From the NCBI GenBank assembly GCA_036785705.1, contig JAWUZG010000029.1:14089501-14153500 (forward strand): DNA of 64,000 nucleotides, given 5' to 3'. Shown piece by piece: positions 1-10,345 of the stretch. A program made the translations under genes and the position numbers. The notes under the pieces are model-generated. The model ran no database searches. It saw only the letters and a list, made by a program, of their open reading frames with translations, and was not told the origin of the DNA. Source of the DNA: Acanthornis magna. Its lineage: Eukaryota; Chordata; Aves; Passeriformes; Acanthizidae. Numbering within the stretch: position 1 is the stretch's first letter; the number at the start of each line of letters is the position of its first letter.

Positions 1-329
1 TGGGAAGGAACAGAAGGCAATGTGTAGGGGAAGAAAGAGAGGGCACGTGAACAAGCTTTCAAGCAAAGGAAGAAGAAAAAAGTTGCAACACCACAGGAAT
101 ATAGTTCTTCCTTTTGTGAGGTTGAGCACTCCCTCTGCATTCCCAGAACCTGATACAAGAAACCTACTATCATTACACACACATAAAGATACACATAAAG
201 TGACTGTCTGCCTTAAAACACTGTGCACTCCCCCACGTGGGAAAGGCCAGCAACCGTGCCTTCTTCTTGCATCTATCACTGTAACTATCACTGTGAAGCA
301 ACAAAGCATCAGACAATTAAGTTGTAATT

Positions 330-1400
330 GAAAACAGGGCTCAAACCAATCATCTTTCCAAACATGCCGTGCCTCTCCCTACACACTCCCCCTTACATGC
401 CTTGTCATCTTCCTTTCACAAACATCCTGATGCATCTCTGCCCTGCCACTCACTGCACACACGTACTGTGTCACATCCCCACATGCTCTCCCCACAGAGC
501 AAACCACAGCCACTCTTCCTCCTCCGCTGCACCCTCCACACACATATGCTCCATGTCACACTGTCCTTACATACAGGTGAAACAAACTGTCTGCCCACCA
601 CACTCATCCCACAAATCTATTATAAATGTATCTGCGCACACACATCACAACATCACAGATGTGCATGCTCACACACGCGAGCCACTGCTGCTCTATGAAC
701 AAAAAACACCATACCCTGTATCTGCTACGTACATATAGTACAGATAATCCTTGCCACACCCAGAGCATACATGCCTTTAAAAATATCCACAGATTATGCC
801 ACACCCAATATTCACTAAATATACACACAGGAACAAGCCCATGCCAGACAGCAGCAGGCAGACACAACTACATACACACGATGCCATGTCATGGCCCTGC
901 ACACGATGTCACATCTCTGCTACAACACAAACACACCATACCCGAAGCCCAAATCACAGCAGATACACACAAAGTCACTGCATTACACTCATGTCTTAAT
1001 GTATATCTGCTATATACACACATCCCAGGCCACACCCTGGTTCACGCACATGCATAAGGATACAGCACAGCGCCCAAACCCAGCACACCGTGCATCCACA
1101 CGGTGACACCCCACCCCTGCCCTGTGCATCGGCACACGTCTGGCTTTTCCTCTCGACTTTATAAGGGGGACGACACACCTCCATCACACCCCTGCCGCCT
1201 CGCACACCCATGTAAACACACCATCCTTCCTCTGTTATCCAGGCGGAAAACACACCTGACTCGCGCCACACGCCAGGCAGAGCCCTGCCATGGCTGCTCC
1301 GCGTTACACGGGGAGGAGGAGGAGGAGGCGAGTCGCCCGTCACACCTCACCACAGACACGCAGGCATGTGCTACAGCGAGGGACAGGCGGCCCCACCTGC
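330..1400. repeat. CA-rich, strongly strand-asymmetric low-complexity region
   Basis: The plus strand is rich in C and A and poor in G over about 1 kb. In 421-480, for example, I count 25 C and 8 G. Short words such as CACAC, CATGTCACA and CACACGATG recur without a clean repeat period, so it looks like a decayed CA-rich repeat rather than an ordered minisatellite. It lies immediately downstream of the minus-strand promoter, so the non-template strand of the presumed transcript is G-rich. Confidence 0.7.
1312..1328 (+). repeat. (GGA)n short tandem repeat
   Basis: A short run of GGA triplets at the edge of the GC-rich promoter region. It is purine-only on the plus strand. Confidence 0.75.
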
Positions 1401-1404
1401 TCTG

Positions 1405-1433
1405 GGCAGGCAGGCAGGCAGGCAGGCAGGCAG
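1405..1433 (+). repeat. (GGCA)7 microsatellite with GACA/GATA tail
   Basis: Seven consecutive GGCA units are followed by related GACA and GATA units up to about 1445. The repeat sits just outside the CpG island, inside the presumed first intron of the minus-strand gene. It is likely to be polymorphic in length. Confidence 0.9.
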
Positions 1434-1479
1434 ACAGATAGACAGGGGCAGACAGACACTCTCTTTTCCCCTTGTCTAC

Positions 1480-2050
1480 AGCGTGGGTGGGCGCAGCCCC
1501 GCGCCGGGCCGCACGCCCAGCCCCGCATCCGCACCGCCCGCGTCCCGCGCTCCCCCGCCCGCCACCCTCCCCTCGGGCTGAGCCGCCCGGCCCCGGGGCC
1601 GCTCCGCACGGCCCGGCCGGCACTCGCTCCCCGCCGCGGGCCTCGGGCGGCCGGGCCAGCTCGCTGCGGCCGGGCGGCGGGGCCGTGCCGCGGGCTCCTC
1701 ACCATGGCAGAGGTGCGGCGGCGGCGATCCCGGTTGTCCCGGCGACGAGGAGCCCCGAGGAGGGCGCCAGGTGCACCCGCCCGCGCGCCCCCGCCGCCGC
1801 CGCCGCTGCCGCCGGAGCCGGGGCGGGGCCGCCGCGCGCCCGCGTGACCGGCACCGCCCCTGCGCCGTGGGGCCGGTCCGCCCCGCACCGCCTCCCGGGG
1901 GAAGGCGCTGGGAACCGGCGGGAGCCGGCCCTGAGGGCGGGAGAGGGGTTGGGGCGGGTGCCGCTGTGTCGGGGGTCTGCTGCGTGCTGCCAGCGCAGGT
2001 GTAGCTGCGCCGTGCGCCTCCCGTTTGCAGCCCGGCGTCGTATTTGTATT
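1480..2050. promoter_or_regulatory. FBXL2: CpG-island promoter, probably of FBXL2
   Basis: An abrupt rise in G+C and CpG density, with many GGGCGG/CCCGCC-type Sp/KLF boxes, CCG triplet runs (about 1788-1815) and no TATA box. It is flanked by CA-rich DNA on the left and a CR1 fragment and AT-rich DNA on the right. The minus-strand ATG and splice donor at 1705-1697 lie inside it, which fits a constitutive CpG-island promoter firing leftward. The first base of transcription cannot be read from sequence. CpG-island promoters often fire both ways, so a short plus-strand transcript is possible, but no plus-strand exon is recognisable. Confidence 0.8.
1703..1850 (-). other. FBXL2: Putative FBXL2 first exon: 5' UTR plus the initiator ATG
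   Basis: On the minus strand an ATG at 1705-1703 has a strong Kozak context (GCC before it, G after it) and is followed at once by GTGAGG, a good U2-type donor. The exon would carry a GC-rich 5' UTR and only the first codon, with Val-2 onward encoded in exon 2 outside the window. FBXL2 is the F-box and leucine-rich-repeat substrate receptor of an SCF ubiquitin ligase. From general knowledge its vertebrate protein starts Met-Val-Phe-Ser and the gene lies head to head with SUSD5, which fits. The right boundary (transcription start) is a guess. The plus-strand ATG in the same CCATGG palindrome leads only into an Arg/Pro-rich low-complexity frame. Confidence 0.5.
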
Positions 2051-2078
2051 GGGCAGGGTGACCTCCTAGAGACGCAGT

Positions 2079-2418
2079 CATGGAATCGTCAAGGTTGGAA
2101 GAGACCTTAAAGATCATCAAGTCCAACCATTAACCCAGCGCTACCATTGGAAAAATCTAAACCACTAAACTGCATCACCCAGCGCCCGATCCAGACACCG
2201 CTTAGACAACCGCCAGGGATGTTGACTCCACCTGGGCAGCCTATTACAATGCCTGACCAGCCTAACCGTGATTTTTTTTTTTCCCCCCCTAATATCTAAT
2301 CTAAATCTCCCTTGTCTCAGATTCAGGCCATTTCCTCTGGTCCTCTCACTGCAAGCAGGTAGTCTTCTGGCCCCTCCCAACAATCTCGGCAGTTGTGGAG
2401 AGCGGTGACAAGTTCAGT
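2079..2418 (-). mobile_element. CR1 LINE, 3' fragment
   Basis: Read on the minus strand this matches the familiar 3' part of avian CR1. The plus strand shows the inverted end with its 'tcaaggttggaagagacctt' block (about 2087-2106), then 'gggcagcctattacaatgcc' and the 'aggccatttcctctggtcct' block. A T/C homopolymer expansion (2272-2289) interrupts it. It is 5'-truncated, as most CR1 copies are, and lies about 30 bp beyond the CpG island. Confidence 0.85.
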
Positions 2419-4189
2419 CCGAGATGCCGCCTCGGTCACCACGGGGGCTGCAACTTGCACCCATGACTGTAGATGACCGGGAGACGATAACATCCTGAAC
2501 CGCTACGGAAAAATCCACAAAAGCTGGTCTGTCAGCCAGCCAAGAGCTTTCAGGCCATGCGTGCTGTCAGTAAGAGCACGGCTTGCTTCTGCAAACACTC
2601 TCTGCGTAAAACCACTGTCAAAGCCAAATACAACATTGTTAGTCGCGCACTTACGGGTCACATCTGTTCTGCAGTCACAATGCCACATGCTAAAACGAGG
2701 AGATGGGAAACATTGTGAGGAAAAAATTGCCCCAGCAGATATAGTTTTCTGTTGATTCAGTCCTTCAGATTTCTAAGAATCAGAAGTGGTCGTTGCAGAG
2801 TAACAGGAGTTTGCTATTTGGAACGGGCTGCATTCATTTCTTTAAGGAATGAAACATTCTGGTTTGATTAACAGTAAAAAATAGTTTCTTACGAAAGTGT
2901 CCTTTCTCAGAACCCGCACGGAAATAGCTGGTACATGCACATACCATTTGTTGGCACATCTCTGAATCTGCTGTCTTCTACTCTCCAGCTTTTGGAGAAT
3001 GACCTGGTTGATACAGCTGATCTGGTTTGTATAGTACGGAAGAAAGCCTCAGAAATGTGAAATATGTATAAACAATTTAGACATGTTCAGCTGAATTGCA
3101 GAAGGCCCAGACTAGCAGTTTTTAAATTCTCTTGGTTCACATTAAAAAAAAAAAATAAAAAAATTACCCCATCATATACGTATACTTTTTTTTAGTTCCC
3201 ATGGCAAATCTCTGGACTGTGTTGTAAGGATAGTGACAGATTTCCCTATCACTACAGTAAAAAGAAAGAAATCTAGGCAATTAGAATCAGTTCAAGTTGC
3301 AGCAACCTGAAGGAAAAAAAAATCTGATCTTGCAAAAAAGAAGGGACATTACAAAACTACAACCGTGTTTGATGAAGGGGAATTCAGGATAATTAGCTAA
3401 ATTTGGGTGTGTTTGTGCAAGAGATGGCAAATGTGTGAGTAGACTCTCCATTGCCTAACATCAGTTCTTATTTGATTGAAAACTGTCAGAATGAGTGAAC
3501 TGCTGCAAAATAGATTTGAAGCAGTATTTTATGTCTAAAAACACTATATGAACAAAAGCTCCTTGTTTCATCCCACAAGAAAGAGAAGACAGCCATACAT
3601 TTGCCAACTATGTATTTGTTTAGGATGTGAGAGACAGAAATCCAAACCTTTATTTCTGGACTAAGTAATGGTGTTATAGAACCACACTACTGTCTTTTTA
3701 GACTCCTTTTTGTCTACATTGTGATATTACCCAAAAATTCAAGAACATTTTAGTGAAAAATCCCCTGTGAGCTGAAAGAGGGCAGCAGCTGGGATAACCA
3801 CAATCTCACAGCTAGAAACTAATTTATTTAAGAGTTTTAAATTTAAGAGTAAGTTTATTTCCATTACCTTACTAACCAGGGGGTCCTCAAAGCAGCACCT
3901 GGGCAGCGGTACCCAAGCAGGGACACAGACACCGTTCAACTCAATCCATGCTAGAGGATCACCGGGCTGCAGTTCACACAGGCTCATCAAGAGTTATTCC
4001 CATCTGCAAGGTCAATTGAGTGATTTACAGTCCTCCTTGCCAATTTTCTGGCATTCCTTCCAACACTGACAAAGTGACACAGTGACAAAGCCTCAGCCAC
4101 CTCACTCCTGTATCATGAGAAACATGTAACTTGCTGGCAGGCAGGGCAGCCATTCAGCGAGACCTTCGTGAGCTGCAAAATGAAACATC
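2419..4189. other. Intergenic DNA without recognised genes
   Basis: AT-rich unique-looking sequence. The open frames are short, lack splice context and resemble no family I know. A-rich runs occur near 3145-3170. Confidence 0.6.
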
Positions 4190-4740
4190 AAATGCTGATG
4201 GGAATCTCAGGACACTCGGCAAAGGCAAATGCCAAGTCCTGCACCTATGAGGATGTATCCCTCTGCAAGAGCACAGGCTGGGGCGGCTCTGTAGAAAAGG
4301 GCCTGAGAGTCCTCGTGGACAATGAGCTGAACATGAGTCAGAAGTGAGGCCTGGCAGCAACAAAAAACTGCATTAGCGAGGGAGTAGCTTGGAGGCTGAG
4401 AGAAGTGATTATGACCATCTGTTCAACACCCATGAGGCTGCATCTGAAGTACTGCGAGCAGGTCTGGGTCCTGATCGTCAGAGAGGTGTTGACAAAATGG
4501 AGAGAATCCAGCATATAAACACTACAGTGTTTATAGGCTGCAGAATATGCCGAGGAAGGGGAGACCACATATTCGTTTAATCTAGAGAAGACATCCAGGT
4601 GGGATCTAATTGCAAGCTTCTTCTACCTAAAATGGGGATTGTAGAGAAGATGAAGGCAGACTCTCCTTGAAGATGTCTTGTGAAAAACTAAGAGATAATG
4701 GTCACGAGTTGCAAAAAGGGAAATTCCAATTGGATGTAAG
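4190..4740 (+). mobile_element. Degenerate CR1 LINE fragment
   Basis: The plus strand follows the end of CR1 ORF2 and the region after it: 'gccaagtcctgcacctatga', then 'caatgagctgaacatgagtc', then 'catgaggctgcatctgaagt' with 'actgcgagcaggtctgggt'. The reading frame is broken many times, so this is an old, inactive copy that encodes no reverse transcriptase. Boundaries are approximate. Confidence 0.75.
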
Positions 4741-7700
4741 AAGGTTTGCAGCAGTAAGAGTGGCTATGCATTAGAACAGGGATCAGAGCGACAGTGGTGT
4801 CTCCAGTGTTGGAGATTTTTGGAACATGGCTGGACAAAGTCATGAGTAACCTGCACTTACTTATGGGACTTACAGGAAGTCTTCTGAATGTCAACCAGGC
4901 AGTATTTTCAGGCAGAGATAGACGATGTGTGACAGCTTTGTGTTTAAGGCATTCCCACAACACCCATTTTTCTTAGTTTTGGTAGGCCAAAAGGTTAGTC
5001 CTTCCTTTGTGTTTTATTATTTTAGAAAAATTCAAAGTGGTGTTTTTAGACTCAGTTTTGTGTTAGTGAACCTTTGCAGCAGGAAGTTACTTTATGCAAA
5101 CAAAGAGCAAAGATTCAACCAGATAAAATCCTTGAGCTTTACTACAATCACTCAAATAATAATGAGTTGGCAAAGTTTGACAATTACCACCGGTGTGAGA
5201 GACTTTGATAAGCCATGGCACTAGTCCTGTAAGTGTCTGTGTGATTGGTTACCCTCACCTACTGGTGTAGTTCAGGAAGCACAAAATCAGAGAGCTGCTA
5301 TAGAGGTTACTCCATATCAAGCTCCAGAATTTTCTCTCTATGTTCTCCTTCTAACATGGTATATTTAAATTGCATTTCAGAGCACGCTTTCATTTGCCAT
5401 ACAGAAGGATCTCTGCTCTTTTTAATTTCATTTCCACTTTAAGGAAGAGGTGTTGAAATTTCTATCCCATTTTCCCTTAGAAAATACTTGTTTGGGAGAA
5501 TTAGTTTGATAAAAGTTTGGAAAGTTAACTTGGGTTCCAGACAAAGACATAGTGCATATGTTCAGCTGCTGTTGCATTCGTCTATCAACAGTATGCAGGA
5601 ACCAACATTTGGTAGCAGTTTGACCATGTATGGTTTCCCCAGTAGCCTAGCATAGTTGGCTTGGAGCTATGTTTAAAAAAATGAAGTCAAAATTAGGAGT
5701 ATAAAAAGTCACTGTAGTAAGATTCGTGTGGTTGCAAATAAAAAATAAAACTTAGGTTCACAAGCAGAGTAGTATTTTATTGCGTGTCCTAATGTTCTGT
5801 CGGTGTCACAATAAATGCCAATAAAACTTACTGTTTAACACTCCTTTGAATTAGTTCCCATTTGTTGCAGTCATGTGAACATATTAGGGTGGCAGAAGCA
5901 GTGATGGAATCAGATACCCTTTGCAAAGTACAATAAAATCCTTTGTTTATACACTGTGTTGCAGTGCTTCTTGATTTTTTTTCTTTTTAATTTAAAGACA
6001 TTTATAAGCCACTCACTAAAGGATACAAATGTGAACTCTTAAAGATACTTTGCAAAGATTTTTTTTCTTGAGCTTTGTATTTTGGGGGAATAAATGTATA
6101 TTTATTTGCATAAAAGTACCGGGAAAAACCTCAGCTTTTTGCACTCAAATTACTCATAAAATTTAATAGACCTAAAATTTTAATTTAGATTATGTGCATT
6201 GGAGCTTCCAACAGTTCTGCAGTTTGAAAATTATGTTTGATAAACCCAGTCTATGCTGTAAATCATATCTTGGAATTTTCCAATAATGTTGGTTTGCAGC
6301 TGTGAAATAAAATCCTTTTAATGTAGTTAGTTGTTGGTCACCTAAACTAAAAATCCTTGCTTCTTTTATTGGATAAAAGCAAAAGAGAAGATAAATGCTT
6401 GTATTTTAAATGAAGAATGAAAATTATTGTGGTCAAATGCCTTGGCAGGATGTCTATATTCTCTAAACTTTGAAAACATTCTGTTGCTTTAGCAGAAGAG
6501 ATATTTCATGCCTCTGCCATTTCCATTATCATGTATTTCTTATTTGTGATTTCTTAAATTTGAAAAATGTGCTTTATTCTTTGAAAAAGCAAGCATTGTG
6601 AAACCCTCGTCTCTTTGAATTAGACTTAAATGCAGAGAGGTCCTTCTCATCTGGCTCACCGACAGAAGGCTGGAGCACAGTACAGAACACAGATGAAGAG
6701 ACAGAATGGATACTTAATTTATATAGTCATTGCTCCTTTCGGTAATGATTCCTTCCCAAATTACCACTTCGAACTTCATGCCTGAGGTTTTTCTTTTGTT
6801 GGCATTGTTGTTTCAATACACAGTTTTCGAACAGCTGAGTTTTAAGCATCTAAATTAGCTGCTTAGGCTAGAAGAACATATTGTCTTTATAATGACCTGT
6901 GAAAAATAAAGAATCCACGTGCTCCCTATTGACTGTATAGGGATTCTGAAACAAGATGCCTCAAGATATAAACACAATTATATGGAAAAAGTGAAGCATA
7001 AATGTTAATGCTGTCAGCATGTTTAGTGTTACAGGCCCCTGAGTGGGACAACTCGATACAGAAACAGTGGGAGTCACAAATGTGATGCCCATATAGAAAT
7101 GATGGATAGGGTCAGATTTTAAAAAATTTTTTTCTTTTCATGGATTTTCAGAAGGGTACATTTCTACTGAAAACTTCAGCGTACTTGTCATTGGCACTGT
7201 TCTCAAATTATCTAATGAAGCATTTTGTTCCCAAATGCCCAGGAACAGTTTTTGTTTCTATTGTAAATGGAGATAAACTGAAGCACAGCCTGGTACGACC
7301 TCTGTTGAATGACATACAACTGGGCAGAGGCAGTGTTAGAACTAGAAGGAAGCCATTACTGAGCATGGTATACATTTGTAGTGTGAAACATGGCCTGCCT
7401 GAATGTCTTCCCAAAACTAAATGAACATTTGCAATCTCACCTCCTGTCCTCCAGACCCCCATTACTAGGTAAAGTACTCACTACCTTGATTTCACAAGGA
7501 CTATTAATGGGAGCAAACACTGCTTTGGGTAGCAAGTGTGTGCAGATGGATCCCTAAATTGCCTTCTATGGAATAAAAATGAGAACAAGAATTTTGAGGG
7601 AGGTTGAAACAACTGCTAAACCTATTACTAATGGTTGATTGGAAATACTGTAACATATCCAAAAAAGCATGCAGTAACATAGAAGAACATGCAAAAACAA

Positions 7701-7900
7701 GGCCAAGGCCATATTTCTAAAGAATTTCCATAATTGCTACATTTTAATGTAGGAAATATTTCTTAAATATTGGATACATAAGAGATAAAAATAGCTTTAA
7801 GTTTGGTTTATGTGAAATGGTGACAAAATCCTAATGGCAATGCTGCAACTCTCTGTTATAATAAGCATATTACTGAAGAGAATAATAAATTCTGAAGGGT
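4741..7900. other. Intergenic AT-rich DNA, nothing recognised
   Basis: No exon, RNA gene or clear transposon seen. The sequence is AT-rich with few low-complexity runs, and about 6000-6600 looks unique rather than repetitive. Confidence 0.55.
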
Positions 7901-7988
7901 GAATCACACTTGCTTCATATTGAATATGTTATTTAGACAATATAGAATCACACTTACTTCATATTGAATATGTTTCTTAGACAATATA
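7901..7988 (+). repeat. 44-bp tandem duplication
   Basis: Two adjacent copies of a 44-bp unit, 7901-7944 and 7945-7988, both starting GAATCACACTT and ending AGACAATATA. They differ at three positions, so the duplication is fairly recent. Confidence 0.95.
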
Positions 7989-9676
7989 GGGATCCATATG
8001 GAATATATTTTTGTGTCCTTTCATTACCAGAAAAATAAAGGCACACCAAAAATAACCTTAACTTTATCAGTTTCTTTCTTCAACAGTCACGGAAATAAAT
8101 TAATCTGCATTATAGTTCTACTGGTATTGATTAAATTAGTTCAGGAATTCGTACTCGGCAATTCACTTTTTTTTTCTTTTGATTGCGCTTTATTTGGAAA
8201 ATAGAAAAGTATGATGCTGTTTTAATTTTCTGGAGGACGAGCGCTTTGCAGGAATAGACATTTTCCACAATTACATCAAATAACACCCACAGTGTACCTC
8301 ATCTAGAGAAAACATTTCAAAGATACAGAATGGAACAATTACTTTAATTACTATAGGGGAAAGGTCCCAATTTCAATAAGTCAATTGGAAAAATGACACT
8401 GACATCAGTGGGTCAAGATTTGGCATGGTTTAGGATTTCCTTGGAAATCCATGAACATTTTACATCCAGTGCTAAGTGGTAGAAAAGCATTTACCTTGTG
8501 TGTGGAGAGGCCCTGATCCCTTTAATAATTACTCTTGGTCCTATCTGACAGAGGTGTGATGTCCTATTACTGTGAGGAGGCAAACAGATGTCCAGCAGGT
8601 TGTTCCTTGAAGAGCCTGGATAGACCTGCCTCTAGGGAAAACATAAGTGACCTCTTCAGACAACACAGATGTTGCGTGCCAGGTCTCACATTCTCACAGA
8701 TAGCCAATTCAACTGCAATGCCTCCTTTCTTATGCCAATTAATATGTTATTTAAGGTCACTTGCTGGACCATGCCTTACCTCCTGTGTTGTTCATCTATA
8801 GGATTATTATGAAGCCTGTGCATTTGTTGCATCTGTTGTGTGTATTTTCTGCAGCAGATTGACTGACCTTACATGTTTTCTCTTCCTGCCAGTCACAGTC
8901 TGACTAATGAGGAAGGCAGGAAGCAGCCAGAAAATGAGCAGGCTTGGGATCTCTGAAACAGTGGGGAGAAGAGTCAGAATTTGGAGGAGAGTGAGGATGA
9001 ATGAAAAACAGATGTTTTACAGAGGAGTGGTGACAGCAGGGTGAAGCAATAGCAGATTTCAGGCAGAAAGAGTTATCATTGTTAAAAGTGTGACTTTGAT
9101 GCTAAGCTATTAATACCAATAATATACAGTGTGACTTTGTGTAGTATAATCTTCTGTTCTGAGAAAAAGTATCCATCCTAAAGTGGTGGCAAACAAGCTA
9201 ACCTTATGCAAGGAAGGCAGAAAAAAGCTTTTTACATACCAATTAAATTACTTGGCTTGAAAATACTTATTTTATAACATTCTGCATTTATAGCATTATT
9301 TCTTCTTGATGTTTTCCCTCTGATTTTATGTGGTTGCACTGGAATTATCCACGGTTATCCTCCTGCTGTATTCCTGGCATTTACTGACTACAGCAGCAGA
9401 AGAGGGTTAAGGTGTGGATTTGGGAAATAGGGTGCTGAAAGCAAAAAATCAAATGGAAACACCAGAAGTCTCTACATTTCCCAAGAGTCAGCTCCATAGA
9501 GCTTATTAATTGGGAAGAGAGGCATGGTTTTTGACTATCCTTAAAATTTTTCACAGTGCAACCCAGCATTCTTTTGAATGCAGAATGTCAGACAGGGTAA
9601 AATCAACACATAAGAGGTAACTAAATTTGCCTTTTCCAGCAGCTGTTTTTCTGAACAGCACACATAATGATTTAAT
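7989..9676. other. Intergenic DNA, nothing recognised
   Basis: No gene, RNA or confident repeat seen. One 88-codon open frame (8535-8801) has no family resemblance, and the sequence around it has no exon-like features. Confidence 0.55.
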
Positions 9677-10345
9677 ATTACAGAATCAGAGAGTAATTCA
9701 ACTTGGAGGGGATCTCAGGCAGTCATCCTGTCAGACTTGCTGCTCAGAGTGGGATTGGCTCTAAGATCAGAGCAGGTGGCTTGGGACTTTAGCCAGTTTG
9801 GTCTTTAAAACTTCCAGTGATGGAGATAACACAGTCTTTCTAGGTAACATGTTCCACTCCCTGATTATCCTAATAGAGGATAAGGGTTTCCTAATATCTG
9901 GTAAAAGCCTGCTTTTTATCTTGTATCTGTTGTCTCTTTCATCCTGTACCACTGGCTCTATGCTCTCAGCAGACTCCCAGCAGGCACTGGCAATCTTCTA
10001 TAAGGTCCAAATACTTCCCTCATCCAGGTTTAACAAGCTATGGTCCCTCAGCCTTTTCCCACCAGACAGGCACTTCAATTCTGTCTCACCATTTTGGTGG
10101 CTTTTCACTGAGCTTACTCCAATTTATCTTGTACTGGGGTTCGAAAACTTTATGCAATATACCAGATCTGGTCTAATAAGTACTGAGAAGAGGGAGATAA
10201 TAATTTCTCTGAAACTACTGGATATGTTCCTGTTAATATAGCCCAGGATGCAGTTGACCTTCTTTGTTGCTGGCTGATACTTTGCCTTGCTGACCCCCAG
10301 GACAAGAGAGCTGTGACCCAGACAAGGGGATGCCACTTTGTTCTG
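9677..10345 (-). mobile_element. CR1 LINE, about 670-bp 3' fragment
   Basis: On the minus strand this follows the CR1 3' portion across its length. On the plus strand one meets the inverted 3' block (about 9682-9720), then 'ccagtgatggagataacaca', a 'tttcatcctgtaccactggc' block, and finally 'gcccaggatgcagttgacct' and 'gctgacccccaggacaagag', which correspond to the end of ORF2. The open frame at 9798-10241 on the plus strand is antisense to this element. The copy is diverged and non-functional. Confidence 0.85.

Larger units (their letters stand above)
1..1702 (-). other. FBXL2: Probable 5' part of FBXL2 intron 1
   Basis: If the minus-strand exon ending at 1703 is real, this stretch is the start of its first intron, opening with GTGAGG at 1702-1697 and running off the left edge. 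No coding exon is visible here; the open frames are products of low-complexity CA-rich sequence. It holds a G-poor, C-rich tract (330-1400), a GGCA tandem repeat (1405-1433) and a GGA run (1312-1328). The gene assignment rests on synteny and on the splice-donor context, not on protein similarity, because no F-box or leucine-rich-repeat codons fall inside the window. Confidence 0.45.

Noticed and set aside
328..738. His/Ser/Thr-rich open frames in the CA-rich region
   Set aside because: Stop-poor frames are expected in CA-rich sequence, since TAA, TAG and TGA need T or G combinations that are rare there. No domain or splice context.
1290..1847. Plus-strand 185-codon open frame through the CpG island, including an ATG at 1704
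   Set aside because: The product is Arg/Pro/Ala low-complexity sequence typical of any frame through GC-rich promoter DNA, overlapping equally long frames on both strands. The ATG belongs to a palindromic CCATGG also read on the minus strand.
9798..10241. 147-codon plus-strand open frame
   Set aside because: It is antisense to the CR1 fragment at 9677-10345 and therefore a transposon shadow.
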